DNA of 64,000 nucleotides from Megalobrama amblycephala. Taxonomy: Eukaryota > Chordata > Actinopteri > Cypriniformes > Xenocyprididae. The stretch covers positions 14,904,963-14,968,962 of the forward strand of contig NC_063057.1 of assembly GCF_018812025.1 (NCBI RefSeq), given 5' to 3'. The notes under the pieces were generated by a model. It saw nothing but the letters and a program-made list of their open reading frames with translations. It did not search any database and was not told the origin of the DNA. The translations under genes and the position numbers were made by a program. Position 1 is the first letter of the stretch; each line of letters starts with the position of its first letter. This document shows positions 1-12,869 of the stretch, piece after piece.

Positions 1-455
1 GTCAAATATATAAAATAAACAATACCAAACAGGACATATTCTTAATGAATAACTGTCCATCATCTTACTATTAATATCATATCTTATTACAACTTTTTTT
101 TTTTTACAAAACCTCTTGCATTTTAAATTGCACTAGTTTTCAAAGGAAAACAATTAAATTTAGGTTCATCTTTTTAATTTAATTAAGTATTCATAAGACG
201 AAATCAAGCAAATTCTTGGCTGTTCTTGGGTGTCAACATACGAACAACAATTATAAATCACATAACCATAAAATATTATCATTTCCTCCTTTCTGGCATA
301 ATTTTTTCTCGTATATTTTTTTTCTGCACAAATTGAAAATTAAACCAAAACTTGCAGTGTTTCAGAAACAGTCAGCATCAGAACAGAAGAGACACATGCA
401 CACACACAGCCACACATACACTCTACACGGACAAACGCAGCGCTTTCGCTCCCGT

Positions 456-458
<3 letters not shown>

Positions 459-549
<91 letters not shown>
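459..549. repeat. (CA)n microsatellite, about 45 units
   Basis: A pure CA array seen directly. Its translations (runs of His-Thr on plus, Cys-Val on minus) account for three long open frames here and are not genes. Confidence 0.98.
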
Positions 550-551
<2 letters not shown>

Positions 552-878
552 AGTCTCATGCTCTTTAACCACTGACAGCCAGCATTACTGGAAAGTAGAG
601 TTTAACCATCCTTTTCTTCTAAGTCATTGTAATCCCTGCATTTATGACTATACATTCTGCTTTCCTATGTAATCCTTTAAATGTTTAATTCCTCATAGTT
701 GTTGTTATCTTTTTCTGCCCCCTCCTCATCCTCCCCCCGGAGAGAGCGTGATGATTTATTAAAAACACATTTTCCTGACGTATAAATGTGTTCTTAATTC
801 AGGGATAAAACCCCAGAGTTTATCGCTGAACAAAAGATTAGTTTCATCTGGTAAAACAGTGCAGTGCTCTAATGCAAT

Positions 879-916
879 AAAAAAAAAAAAAAAAAAAAAA
901 AAATGTGTGTGTGTTG
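879..916. repeat. poly(A) followed by short (TG)n
   Basis: About 25 A residues followed directly by a short TG run, inside sox5 intron 1. Confidence 0.95.
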
Positions 917-1703
917 GGGGGTGAAGCTCGCATTAAAACTGAGTATTATGGATAATCTTCCCTATGGAGCTTTAAAGTCAAACCTTCTTTATTCGGCAGC
1001 AAAGCCACTTTTGTTGACATATTAAAGTAGGTGAGAACATTTCCCACCTTGGACCACCACAACAGAAGGCCAATGCAGACATCTGGCCACAATAAAACAC
1101 AAAAACAACACAAACAGAGATTAAAACAACACGGACAAATGGGAGGCTTTGCAAAGCAAGAAAGTTGTACAAAAGAACCTGTACAAAAACACCCTGTCTT
1201 TTGGTTGCCAAGTGTGTTACACAGAAGTGCAACATGAGCAAAAAAAAAGAGAGGTTGTTCCAGGGAAACACTGACGGAGATCACCGATCCTTATCAAACA
1301 CCATCTAACACACACAGACACACACACACGTATATAAATATACAGGGAGTTAGACATATAGTGTACAAACACATGCAGACAGAACATGTAACCTGTTAGA
1401 CCAGACACTACAAACATTTACAACTTAGTTTCAAAGTGAGATATGGACAAGACAGTCCCAGCGTTCCATGCTCACAGAGTGCGTCTAGAAAACACACACA
1501 GTCACATTGAACTTTCTTCTCTTTTCTAAACCGCAGACACATTCACACACAGCCAGCTCTAAACATGCCTCACAAACTAATAAAGTAGCCTGTTTCCTAG
1601 ACAAACTCACACACACACTTTATTTTGCTTATCTGTCCCTCGCTGTCTCCTCCCGGTACGGCTTGGAAAAGTGAATGTCTCGTGCGTGAGTGTGTGAACG
1701 TAC

Positions 1704-1741
1704 CTGTTAAACTCCTGAGGAAGCTCAGGCTCAGTAAGCAT
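1704..1741 (-). CDS. sox5: sox5 first coding exon (long isoform), 5' end of CDS
   Basis: SOX5 is an SOXD-group HMG-box transcription factor of the nucleus, acting in cartilage, neural crest and neurons. Only its N-terminal exon is in the window. On the minus strand the ATG at 1741-1739 opens M-L-T-E-P-E-L-P-Q-E-F-N, followed by the first two bases (AG) of an Arg codon and a donor gtacgt (1703-1698). From memory, human long SOX5 starts M-L-T-D-P-D-L-P-Q-E-F-E-R and its next exon starts M-S-S-K-R; both the residues and the split Arg fit. The remaining exons lie beyond position 1. The ATG has A at -3. The frame stays open upstream to about 1900, so the start rests on homology. A cag directly before CATG could be a splice acceptor for an upstream non-coding exon. 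Confidence 0.85.
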
Positions 1742-1939
1742 GCTGAAACAAGGGGTCTGAGATGCAGGAGTCCTTCCACGACAACATACGCGTCCAACAC
1801 CCAGGGACCTCCGAGAACACACACACACATGCACGCTGCCTAGTGCTCCTCTAACCTCTCGCAAAACCAAAGACTGTTTCTGTTTCTCTCTGCTGCACAC
1901 ACACTCTCACACGCTGAACCTCGCACTCACTCCCTCCCT

Positions 1940-1973
<34 letters not shown>

Positions 1974-2010
1974 CTCTCTCTCCTCCCCTCTTCTATGGCT
2001 CTAAGCTGCT
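1742..2010 (-). promoter_or_regulatory. sox5: Probable sox5 5' leader, GA-rich
   Basis: Read on the minus strand, the 270 bases before the sox5 ATG run from a long GA/GGGA tract (plus-strand CT tract 1926-1992) through mixed sequence to the start codon. Such GA tracts are common in leaders of vertebrate developmental genes. The 5' end of the transcript cannot be fixed from sequence. If the cag at 1744-1742 is a used acceptor, part of this is intron or an alternative first exon instead. Confidence 0.45.
1926..1992. repeat. (CT)n / CCCT-rich tract
   Basis: A pyrimidine-rich simple repeat. On the minus strand it is the GA tract of the presumed sox5 leader. It could form an unusual DNA structure, but it is ordinary in fish promoters. 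Confidence 0.95.
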
Positions 2011-2100
2011 AGATCGCCTCTTAAAGGGCCAGAGCATGACATGGTGTAGCGCGGAGCGCAGCTTCACACTCACACATACAGACACACGCACACACACGCA
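2010..2100 (-). promoter_or_regulatory. Candidate core promoter of the sox5 long-form start
   Basis: On the minus strand a CCTTTAAGAGG motif (plus 2021-2031) lies just upstream of the GA-rich leader and follows a CpG-containing stretch (GCGCTCCGCGC, plus 2050-2060). TTTAAG can act as a weak TATA-like box. Placement next to the first coding exon is the main argument; no initiation signal is proven. Confidence 0.35.
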
Positions 2101-4254
2101 GCAGCACTGCCCCCTTCCTTCAGCCACAGTGTCCCTCTGTTGTGCTTCTGATCAAATGCACACACTTATGATCAAACGCATACACACACACACACATACT
2201 TTGCCTATCTAAATGGGGCTGTACAATATCATAGGCTTCTATTGTTTTTTTTTAATATATATAATATTAATGACTACACTCGTAAAAGAAGCGTTTTTCA
2301 ATTTTAGAATAAATAAAATGTATATATATTTGACATTTTTCAGTCATTTTCCATTTTAGGACGTCCTCAGATGTCTGCAAACTAAGGTTTGCAAAATTAC
2401 ACAACTTTTTGGGCTAAACAAGAATGTTAAAATAAAATATTACAAAGGCGTGAACAATCAAACCCTGGCAAATGGAGATGAATGACAAAAAATTGCCCGT
2501 TTTACCTGAATTCTTCCTCAATGCAGAGCTTAAGCACGTCAACCACATACAAACACATCTGAGTTTAAGCGAGCTGTATGCTTTGTGTTTTCATAGTGTA
2601 ACTAACACACTGCCCCTGTCACTCTTTATTACAGAGAAAGAGAGAGCTATACGGAGGGAGAGAGAAGGAGCTATTCTTCTAAACGGAGGAAAGCACGTCT
2701 GACAGATTGAAATACAGCAGCAAGACTGTAACGCTGAACTTTAAACAGAGTGTCAGTCTTTCTCAACCCCCTCACACACACACTGCAGTCCACCTTCTGA
2801 ACATACTGCAGACACATTTAGTGTACATCTCTTAAGTTGCACACACATACATGCAGGAAATATCTTACTTCCTTTACGTCTCCTGAAGTCACTATAATAT
2901 TTACAGCAAAAATGCCTTTGCATTGGTATTTAATTTTTGATAAGAATGAAAAAATATTATGTAATGTTTGGTAGGTAATCCAATTTACTGAGTAAGTTAG
3001 TGAACTTAGAATAGCACTGTGCCTTGGCCTCTCCAGCACACACTGTAATAATGTTGTTAGGGCATTGTGGTAACATTATTTGTGCATTTTCCTGTTGATC
3101 ACTGAGGAAATTGTTAGCAGCATGACAATGTTCAAGGCATACACCGACCCAGTCTGACCCCTGCTTGCAAAACGGCCCTGATACAAATAACTGAGTGGTT
3201 TTGTGTGCATACATACATACATAAGTATATGAAAATCTTTACTCGGTCCCCCCTTCAGTGTAAGTCTGTGGGAATAAGTCTGTGCCAGATAATTGCCAAA
3301 CATGCAGAAATCATCTGATTGTTTAGAAACATTATAGCACAATTCTAGTCAATAAGCCACACAATTTCATATGCGTCCATAGCACAAACTGTGCTGGACA
3401 ACATTGGCAAAATTTAATATTAGGGGTCAAGGGTTTGCTTAAATCTCTATAACTCCAAGTATGAGCAATATAGTAAGTGTTGCTTGCTTTGGAAAGCACT
3501 AATACAAAGTGCTGACAGAAGACAGGATACTGTAGAGATGTTTCAAAGGGAAAAGAGTGTAGAGAATAAAATGCACACACATACATACACACCAGCACAA
3601 GCGGCAAATTAATTAGCTTCTCTCAGGTAGCAATTATCTGTAGTTAAACATTTTAACGATCCTTCGAGTCAAGGCTGCAAGGTGATGGAGAAATAGATGA
3701 AAATAAAAAAAAAAGTTGAAATAACATCAACAACAGCCAGTGAGACAAAGACGGAGAGCAGAAAATCCATCAGAACAGGAATAAAGAGCAGTTCCAAACA
3801 GTTTCATCCACTTTAAAAGCTGCTATTGATGAAGATGGCTTTTTAAGAGAACGAGAGTGTGAATGGAGAAGGCAGGTGCTTTCAAGGTTCAAACTCTCCA
3901 GATGGGCTGATTCGTTCAATTCCGACAAATCTACAAACTTCACCATTCTAACCACAGGCTTTTATGTGAGAATTAAACTGCACTGCGCACATATGTTCAA
4001 GAAGGTATTTGCATACATGCAAAAAAAAAAAAAAAAATGCTACAAATGTAAAGAAACATACATGCATGTGTGCTCGGTCTTTATCTGTTTATCTCCACAA
4101 ATACGTGCATCCAGCACACGCACATATGCAAACACACAATAGGTCCCTTCAGCAGATGTGTAGCGTCCAAGCCCCCTCACAGCTGTGCTGCATTAGAGGC
4201 CCCAAGTAGTAAGGGTCTGACACAGACAGGCAGTAAACAATTCCCTTATACTGT
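2101..4254. other. sox5 upstream flank, no gene seen
   Basis: AT-rich sequence with short CA runs (2140-2200) and poly(A) at 4021-4037. I recognise no exon or named repeat. The short open frames here lack splice context or family signature. Confidence 0.6.
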
Positions 4255-5985
<1,731 letters not shown>

Positions 5986-6029
5986 GGCTTGTCATATGGA
6001 TCAGTTACAGTATGATATTTTTAGGATTC

Positions 6030-6180
6030 CTTTGAGCTTGAAAACTTCAGTCCCCATTCAGTTTCACTGAATGGAAAAGTGTGAGCAGCACGTTCGTAAA
6101 CATTTCTCCTTTTGTGTTCCACAGAAAAAGTAAAGTCACGCAGGTTTGGAATGACATGAGGGTGAGTAAATGATGACAGC
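6030..6180 (-). mobile_element. Angel-like MITE half-element
   Basis: Contains AGTCCCCATTCAG, TGTGTTCCACAGAAAAAG, GGTTTGGAATGACATGAGGG and TGAGTAAATGATGACAG. These are the landmarks of one arm of the Angel-type foldback family seen complete at 12053-12865. The terminal GGGTGAACTA is missing. Confidence 0.75.
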
Positions 6181-6756
6181 ATTTTAATTTTAATCCATTC
6201 TGGATCTCTACGATTGCCCATCTCTCATTCGCTTCCTTTCTTTCTCTCTTTGGCTTGTGTGAGGCGTGTGACAAGGTTGTGAAGTGCGTTTATCTGGACT
6301 GAGAGAGAGGAAATCTCTGTCTGATGGCTGAGTGGCAGACGAGAGAAGCCATTAAGATAGAGTCCTTATCTTCCCTCCTCAGCAGAAGACTGGCTTTACA
6401 CATACACACACACACACACACACACTCTGTTGTACTCTGCTGCTGTCAGTCATCTTGCAATGGTAAATATCAACATATCACAAAATACACAACAACTGCT
6501 TTTAAATGTTTTACAGGTTTATTTGTCTGTAAGGTGCTCTGGGGTTGTAATGACTGTTTTTCTCTGTTTCACCCACTAGGCTGTCTATATTGCCTGTTTG
6601 TAGTCATGAATGGCCCACCAACCAGATGCACAGATTTGTGTTACAAAAATAGCACCACCAACAACAACAAATGTATGGTTTTAAACCAACATGAAAATGA
6701 AAAGAGTAGAGTAGAAAGAAATATGAAATTGCACATTGCATCCGTTTTACTCTGTC
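6181..6756. other. No gene seen; short (CA)n at 6403-6425
   Basis: Unique-looking sequence with CT-rich and CA-rich patches. The 156-codon frame at 6324-6794 crosses the CA run and enters a repeat, so it is not supported as a gene. Confidence 0.5.
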
Positions 6757-7107
6757 AAATTTTTTTTATGCTCATGAAGGCTGCATTTATTTAATAAAAA
6801 CAGCAATATTGTGAAATATTATTTCAAATTAAGTATTAAATATATTTTAATATGTAATGTACTCCTACGGCAAACCTGAATTTTGGGCAGCTGTGACTCC
6901 AGTCTTCAGTGTCACATGATCAGAAATCATTCTAATAGGCTGATTTGGTACCCAAGAAACATTTCTTATATCAATGTTGAAAGCAGTTGTGCTCCGTAAA
7001 ATTTTTGTGGAAACCGTGACACAATAGAAAAGTTTAAAAGAACAGAATTTATTAGAAAAAGAAACGTTTTGTAATACTATACATGTCTTTACTGCCACTT
7101 TTTGATC
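6757..7107 (+). mobile_element. Fragment of the 'AATATTGTGAAATATTA' cyprinid repeat family
   Basis: Carries ACAGCAATATTGTGAAATAT, CCAGTCTTCAGTGTCACATG, AGAAATCATTCTAATAGGCTG and TGTCTTTACTGCCACTTTTTG, in the same order as the paired copies at 21957-22893. It is truncated, losing its 3' end to the next insertion. Confidence 0.85.
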
Positions 7108-7110
7108 TGT

Positions 7111-7332
7111 TCACACTGAAAAATTATTTTCATGATTTATCACATTTTTTTTCTTTTGTCAAATCAACTTAGATAATGTTGTTCAGATAACTTAATATTT
7201 TGAGTTTCTGTTGATTAAACCAATCGCCTTCATTGTATTAACTCAAATTTTTAATTTCAATGAACTCATTTTCAAGGCAACCAGATAACTTACTTTTTAA
7301 AGTTAAACCAGCAATTCTTTTTACAGTGCAGT
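7111..7332. mobile_element. Short TIR element (CACTGAAAAA ... TTTTTACAGTG)
   Basis: The left end CACTGAAAAAT and right end TTCTTTTTACAGTGCA are imperfect inverted repeats around an AT-rich core. It directly interrupts the preceding repeat after the TTACTGCCACTTTTTG landmark. Termini of the CACTGTAAAAA type suggest a hAT-like MITE; this is inference. Confidence 0.5.
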
Positions 7333-8099
7333 ATTACAGAACATAATAATATTGATGTTATTAATGAAAGTTTATTAATGAAATTTACCTTTTTAACATT
7401 GATCCCTGGTTTGGATGGGAGTCTCTGGGTCTGTTAAGGTTAAAACTCCCTGCTTTAATTGCAATGACACATTCTGACACACTGTTTTGTAGTGTCCAAT
7501 TCCTGATACACAAATACATGAATGTACAGGACAGGCATGAATATTAACACAACCAAACATTTGCTCTCTCTGAAAGTCCAGCGAGATGTGCGTCTTTTGA
7601 AGCTCTCAGTAGGGGAAGAAAATTCACAACCTGGAGGGCAAAATTACGCTTCATTTCACTTTCAAAGAGACATACAACCTCACACGACTCAGGCGCTAAA
7701 AAAAAAAAAAAAAAGCATTACAACGAAGACATCACACCACTACTAGGCAGTCAAGAACCAGTCTGGATTACAGGTACTCACAAGACAGTTGTTGTGTTTC
7801 ACTTCGCATAACAAGGCTGAAACGAGCTCTATAACAGACTAAACTACTTTGCAGCACCAGGCTTGGGAAAGAATAGTGTGAATGAAAGAGAGAGAAAGAA
7901 GAGAGGAAAGAAACACCAAGTGTCTTCGCGCCATTAGAGCCGCGATGGAGCACTGCATGAGCTCAAATAATGACGAATGATAATGCCCCTCTGGAACCCA
8001 TCCATCCATCCTTTCTCTCAATCCCTTCATCCGTACCTCACTCTGTTCATTTACTCATTCATCTACTCTTCCTATCACTAAACTGCTGTGTTAGACTCA
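7333..8099. other. No gene seen; poly(A) at 7698-7714
   Basis: Unique-looking sequence. Candidate open frames here are short and run through the poly(A) tract. Confidence 0.5.
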
Positions 8100-8239
8100 A
8101 CCTACTTTCTTTTTGAAAGAAATTAATACTTTTATTTAGCAAGGATAGATTAAATTGACAGTAAAGACATTTATAACATTACAAAAGATTTCCATTTCAA
8201 ATAAATGCTGTTCTTTCAACTTTCTATTCATCAAAGAAT

Positions 8240-8279
<40 letters not shown>

Positions 8280-8395
8280 TATCGCATAACATTGAAGACT
8301 CTAATGATAATGATGCTGAAAATTCAGCTTTATATTACATTTTAAAAACTATTAAAATAGAAAACATGTTATTTTAAATTGTAATAACATTTCCA
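8100..8395 (-). mobile_element. Reverse copy of the 'AATATTGTGAAATATTA' family split by (TA)n
   Basis: Contains GACAGTAAAGACATTTATAA, TGCTGTTCTTTCAACTTTCT, ATTCATCAAAGAATCC, then (TA)n at 8242-8277, then GATGCTGAAAATTCAGCTTT. The order matches the minus orientation of 21957-22893. The TA run replaces about 100 bases of the element. Confidence 0.85.
8242..8277. repeat. (TA)n microsatellite inside a mobile element
   Basis: A pure TA run of about 18 units interrupting the repeat copy. Confidence 0.97.
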
Positions 8396-9634
8396 AACAT
8401 AAATACAAAGTTCTGTCGTGAAACTCTAGATGGCGCAGGCTAATAGGTCCTTTAACTCAACCTGCTCACAATCACATCGTTATCTATAGGACACAGATGA
8501 TTGGTTCCTGCTGTATCAGTAGCCAATGAGCTCGCTGCTCAACATTCAAAATACTTTGGTAGCATTTGCCTTATCAGTGCAGCGCACTTCAGAAACCCTC
8601 CACCTTCCCTAGCTCCACCTGTATAGATCTGCTACAGGTAATTCATATAAGCTATATTGTACAGCATCAGCATGTCTTACTTGCTCACAACAGCATGTTA
8701 TGTACGTATTAGCATTAGCAAGTCCTGTACTTGCTCTACAGCAGCAGCGTAGCAGATCTATTCCACCAAAGACCAAACATCAACATTGTCATACCCATTA
8801 CCATCCCAAACACTCTGAGAGTTGTCATGACAGAACTGTTTTTACTGTATTTTTGATTAAAAAAAATGCATCATTGGTGAGCATTAGAGACAAAAAAAAA
8901 AAAAAAAAACAATGTGGGAATTTCTTTCTCTTTTCTCATTTCCCAACAAACACATAAAGCTTATTAGTGGTTCTGCCTGTTGGGTCATTTTGTTGGGTTA
9001 TTTTCAAAGTGTTTGGGTAGTTTTTTGTAACCCACTGCTGACTAATTTTTACAGCACAATACGTCAACATAGTACATAAAACTCTTCACAAAAGCCCAGA
9101 CACTTTTAAATTTAAGTGTCAGTCCTGAGTTCTTTATGTGACAGAGTTTGCTGAGAGAAGCTGGCAGGTCTCTCCAGGAAACTCAAGAGCACATGCTTCT
9201 ACACGGCCTCGGCACTTCTGTGCCTGCGGATCTGTGTTGACAAATAACAGGCAGGAACGAGAAAGGAAAGAAATACAAGAGAGGGAGAATGCGGCGTTGA
9301 GATGATTCTCCACAGTGGCTTTGTACAGCTCCTAAAAGTCCATCTGTGAGAAGCTGGATGGAGCGAAGCTCTCAGATCTCCAGCCTGCAGCTACAACACC
9401 TCCTCATCCTCCGCCTGCCTCCACGCCTCTACTGATGCTGCCACCGCAATCGCCTTTTAACGGTGAATGAAGCAAAGACCAAAGCTCTACCGCAAGATGA
9501 AAATAGAGTTTATTGTTTAAAAAGTCAATTTGTGTCTACCTGAGAAACGACCTGGAGCAAAAATGTACTGTTCAGAGGTTTTAGTTGGAGATGTTGTTGA
9601 GATCTCCTCAGGAACTTCAGGAGGAGACACATGT
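8396..9634. other. No gene seen; poly(A) at 8889-8909
   Basis: Mixed sequence. At about 8975-9060 a TTGGGTYATTTT motif recurs and the stretch ends near TTTTTACAGCAC, which hints at a small MITE. No confident exon. Confidence 0.4.
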
Positions 9635-9862
9635 ACAGAAGCCTGTAATTGCAAGTGTATAGCTGAAACAATTTCTTTTCATAATTGTCAAAAACAGAGA
9701 AACTGAATTGAATACACACTGAACTGACTTGAGCTGAACAGCAGAATTTGGATTAGTCTCATTTTGATGATGTTTGCACCATTGATTCTGTTTATTACTG
9801 TGAAGCTGCTTCGAAACGTTCTCTATTGTATAAAGCATTATATAAATAAAGGTGACTTGACG
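9635..9862 (+). mobile_element. LINE/SINE 3' tail fragment
   Basis: Ends in GTGAAGCTGCTTCGAAACG, AAGCATTATATAAATAAAG and GTGACTTGACG. This is the same tail as at 30250-30341 (GTAAAGCTGCTTTGAAACG, AAGCGCTATACAAATAAATG). It resembles tails of L2/CR1-type fish retroelements; the family is from memory. Confidence 0.7.
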
Positions 9863-10635
9863 AACTATATTTCTTCATCTCTCACAATGGGACTTTATTT
9901 CTTATTAAAAATCTCTGAGGTGAAAACAAGCTTCCATACACGTGAGACTACAGTCTTTCTCTTGGGAAGCAGGAGATTCCAAATGCTCTCCATGTCATTT
10001 TATTGCCGTCTAGATAAAACAATGTTGATATCAAAGGGATCTCATTTGTAATTTTTCTTTCCTCTGGGGAGAGAAAGTTAAGGTACGGCAGTGGTGTTCC
10101 TGTTTGTTCTGGGGAACTATAATGTTTGCAATGACTGTTGAGGAAGCCGATTAGCCTTCGAGGGAGAGCGAGAAGGCAGAGAGAGGCAGCAGGAGTTCTG
10201 AGGGGAACTCCAAACAGATCTTTCTCTTAATCCTGTTCACCTGGAGACACATCCTCTCTCTCTCTCTCAGCTTTCCCTCTGCCACCCAGACTCCTCTCCC
10301 TCTCTTTCTGCGTAATCCTCCAGCCATGTTTCCTCTCCATGCCATGGGCGTCCCCGTCCATCCTGGACCCCGCTGCCAGAACACCCATTATGCCCCTCGC
10401 GCTCTTGCCGCCAAATACTCCACTCTGCCCACCATGGTCCTGTCAACTCCTGAGGACTACAAGCTCAAAGCCCTACACCACCTCCCCTTTCCAGCCAAAC
10501 ACCTGACACTGCTGACCCTCAGAGCAGCAAATCTCCTAGACTACCTAACAAACACATACGGCTAACACTTACCATGCCAAACTGTCAGACATGGTGCCAT
10601 GTAATCTCATCCAAACATCCTAGATCCTTCCTTAT
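9863..10635. other. No gene accepted; CT-rich 10250-10320
   Basis: A 79-codon frame at 10326-10565 is open and less repetitive than others, but has no recognisable domain, no clear acceptor or donor and no homology I know. The sequence is C-rich on the plus strand. Confidence 0.4.
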
Positions 10636-10657
10636 ACACACACACACGCACACACAC

Positions 10658-10689
<32 letters not shown>

Positions 10690-10690
10690 C
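10636..10690. repeat. (CA)n microsatellite with CG interruptions
   Basis: A CA array with periodic G substitutions, seen directly. Confidence 0.97.
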
Positions 10691-10966
10691 TTAAACCTGC
10701 CAAACATCCAAGACTTTTCCCCATTCCCAGACTGCCAAATACCCTCAAATACTGCCATCCAGCACTAACTTCCTCAGGGAGGGTTCTGGGAATGCAAAGG
10801 AGGAAAGCGGAAAAACAGAAAAGAGGGGAGGAAAGAACGGAAAACAAAAAGACTGAAGGGGTGATGTTTTTGCAATGGAATTATTACAATGTAATCAATA
10901 CGGTGTTCAGTACTTGGCTATCTAAATGGGGACATTGCAAAGCTACTTATAAATACTGAATTTTAA

Positions 10967-10990
10967 TTTTTGGGAGAACTATCCCTTTAA
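10967..10990 (-). mobile_element. Solo Angel-type terminus
   Basis: TTTTTGGGAGAACTATCCC followed by TTTAA closely matches the terminal inverted repeat of the 12053-12865 element, but no second arm is nearby. It is an isolated end fragment. Confidence 0.55.
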
Positions 10991-11839
10991 GTAAATGTAT
11001 ATTACAAATGTTGTATAATTAAATATTATAAAAATCCATTTTTATTTATAAAATTTAATTATCACCATTGAGATAATAAAAGGCCCAAATATTAGCCAAT
11101 TAATTGGCCTGACCAATTGGTCACTACATTTTACCTTACAATGCATAAACTTAAACCTAATTTAACTACTCATATATAATTACATAACTAGGGCTCATAC
11201 ATGCATGTATATTTGCTTGTGTATGTTTGTGTGTTATGTCCATTTCCTGTGATCCCCCTCTGGCACACAGATGGTTAAGCCCACCCAGCACAGTGCAGGA
11301 GGGCGGGGGAGGGGCACGCACACAGGGCACAGGCTACAGATGGCACAGAGGGCATCGCCAAGCAGACTGCATGGCACGAGGAGGGGAGGGGAATGTGTGT
11401 GTGTGTGTGTGTGTGTGTGTTTGGGGTAGACAATACCCTGGTATACTCTCAATCACCCTAAACCCCCCCTCCCCTCCCAAAAGGGCATCTCATTATCAAT
11501 ACCAAGGTACAGGGTTCACTCTGTTTCTTCTGCATCTTTTTCTACTGCTTGTACTTTTCATTCTTTATCTCTCTCCCATGTCACTTCCTCTCATTGTAGG
11601 ATCTGTTTCCGATGCCATGCACTCTTTGATATTCAACAACGACTAATTCCCATCTGTTCGCTGATCTCCACGGACACCCCGTTCATAATTACACACACTT
11701 TTGATTGTTTCATTAGGATACAAGGCTGTTCTATTAAGTGCCATGATATGAGGGTGGCAAGAATGTATTATTAGATTTTAAAAATCCTCTTAAAAAAAAA
11801 AAAGTGATCTACTTTAGTTGAGGAGTTGAAATGTTGAAT
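10991..11839. other. No gene accepted; (GT)n at 11393-11420
   Basis: A 139-codon plus frame (11227-11646) includes a Cys-Val run from the GT microsatellite and has no domain. No other signal. Confidence 0.45.
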
Positions 11840-12048
11840 AATATGCTGGTTGCTCTTATCCATTCAATTACAATGAATGGGGACTGGAGCTTTCAAGGTC
11901 AAAAAGGTGCAAAGCACCATGAAAGTATCATAAAATTGCTCCATAAGACTCAATCACTATATTTCAAGTCTTCTGAAGTCAAACTGTACAATAGATTTGT
12001 GTGGAATTTAAGTCATTATTCAGCAATATTCTCTTTTAAATTCTGCAG
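11840..12048 (+). mobile_element. Dispersed repeat abutting the Angel element
   Basis: Contains GAATGGGGACTGGAGCTTTC, AAGGTGCAAAGCACCATGAA and CAAGTCTTCTGAAGTCAAAC, a block I recall as common in cyprinid genomes. It stops at the TTAA that bounds the Angel element. Confidence 0.5.
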
Positions 12049-12052
12049 TTAA

Positions 12053-12865
12053 AGGGTTAGTTCACCCAAAAATGAAAATTCTGTAAGTAATTACTCACCC
12101 GCATGTCATTCCACACCCATAAGACCTTTTTTCATCTTCAGAACACAAATTAAGATATTTTTGATAAAATCCAATGGCTCAGTAAGGCCTCCATTACCAG
12201 CAAGATAATTAACACTTTCAGATGCCCAGAAAGGTACTAAATACATATTTAAAACAGTTCATGTGACTACAGTGGTTTAACCTTAATGTTATGATGCGGC
12301 GAGAATACGTTTTATGAAGCTTTACGAATGTTTTGTTTCAAATCAGTGGTTCGAAGCGTGCATCAAACTGCCAAAGTCACGCCCCCCCAGTGGTGAACCA
12401 TTAAAATTTCGAAACACCTATGACATAACAAAGCCTTGTTTACTGAAATCACATGACTTTGGCAGTTTGATACGCGCTCTGAACCACTGATTCGAAACAA
12501 AAGATTCGTAAAGCTTCAAAGCTTCATGAAGCAGTGTTTTGAAATCACCCATCACTAAATATTGTTGAATAAAGTCATTATTTAGTTTTTTTTTTTTGGC
12601 GCACAAAAAGTATTCTCGTCGCTTCATAACATTAAGGTTGAACCACTGTAGTCACATGAACTGTTTTAAATATGTCTTTAGTACCTTTCTAGGCTTTTAA
12701 AAGTGTTAATTATCTTGCTGTCAATGGAGGCCTCACTGAACCATTGGATTTTATCAAAAATACCTTAATTTGTGTTCCGAAGATGAACGAAGGTCTTACA
12801 GGCTTGGAATAACATGAGGGTGAGTAATTAATGACAGAATTTTCATTTTTGGGTGAACTAACCCT
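12053..12865. mobile_element. Complete Angel-like foldback MITE, TTAA-flanked
   Basis: TTAA (12049-12052) plus AGGGTTAGTTCACCCAAAAA opens the element; TTTTTGGGTGAACTAACCCT plus TTAA (12866-12869) closes it. Long arms are inverted copies of each other: ATTACTCACCC / GGGTGAGTAAT, GTGACTACAGTGGTT / AACCACTGTAGTCAC, and AAGTGTTAATTATCTTGCTG opposite CAGCAAGATAATTAACACTT. The whole can fold into a hairpin. It carries no coding sequence. Angel elements are known zebrafish foldback MITEs; the name is assigned from memory of their terminal sequence. Confidence 0.92.
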
Positions 12866-12869
12866 TTAA

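Larger units (their letters stand above)
1..1703 (-). other. sox5: sox5 intron 1 (partial)
   Basis: This is the stretch downstream of the sox5 donor on the minus strand. I see no further exon in it. It holds a long CA array (459-549), a poly(A)-(TG) tract (879-916) and scattered CA-rich sequence, and the rest is AT-rich unique-looking DNA. The intron assignment follows from the exon call. Confidence 0.7.

Noticed and set aside
216..672. Open frames rich in His-Thr or Cys-Val
   Set aside because: They are translations of the (CA)n array at 459-549 and have no other content. The same applies at 4415-4622, 10574-10847, 26417-26635 and 27220-27414.
10326..10565. 79-codon frame starting at an ATG
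   Set aside because: C-rich sequence with no domain, no promoter or splice evidence; it ends just before a CA array.
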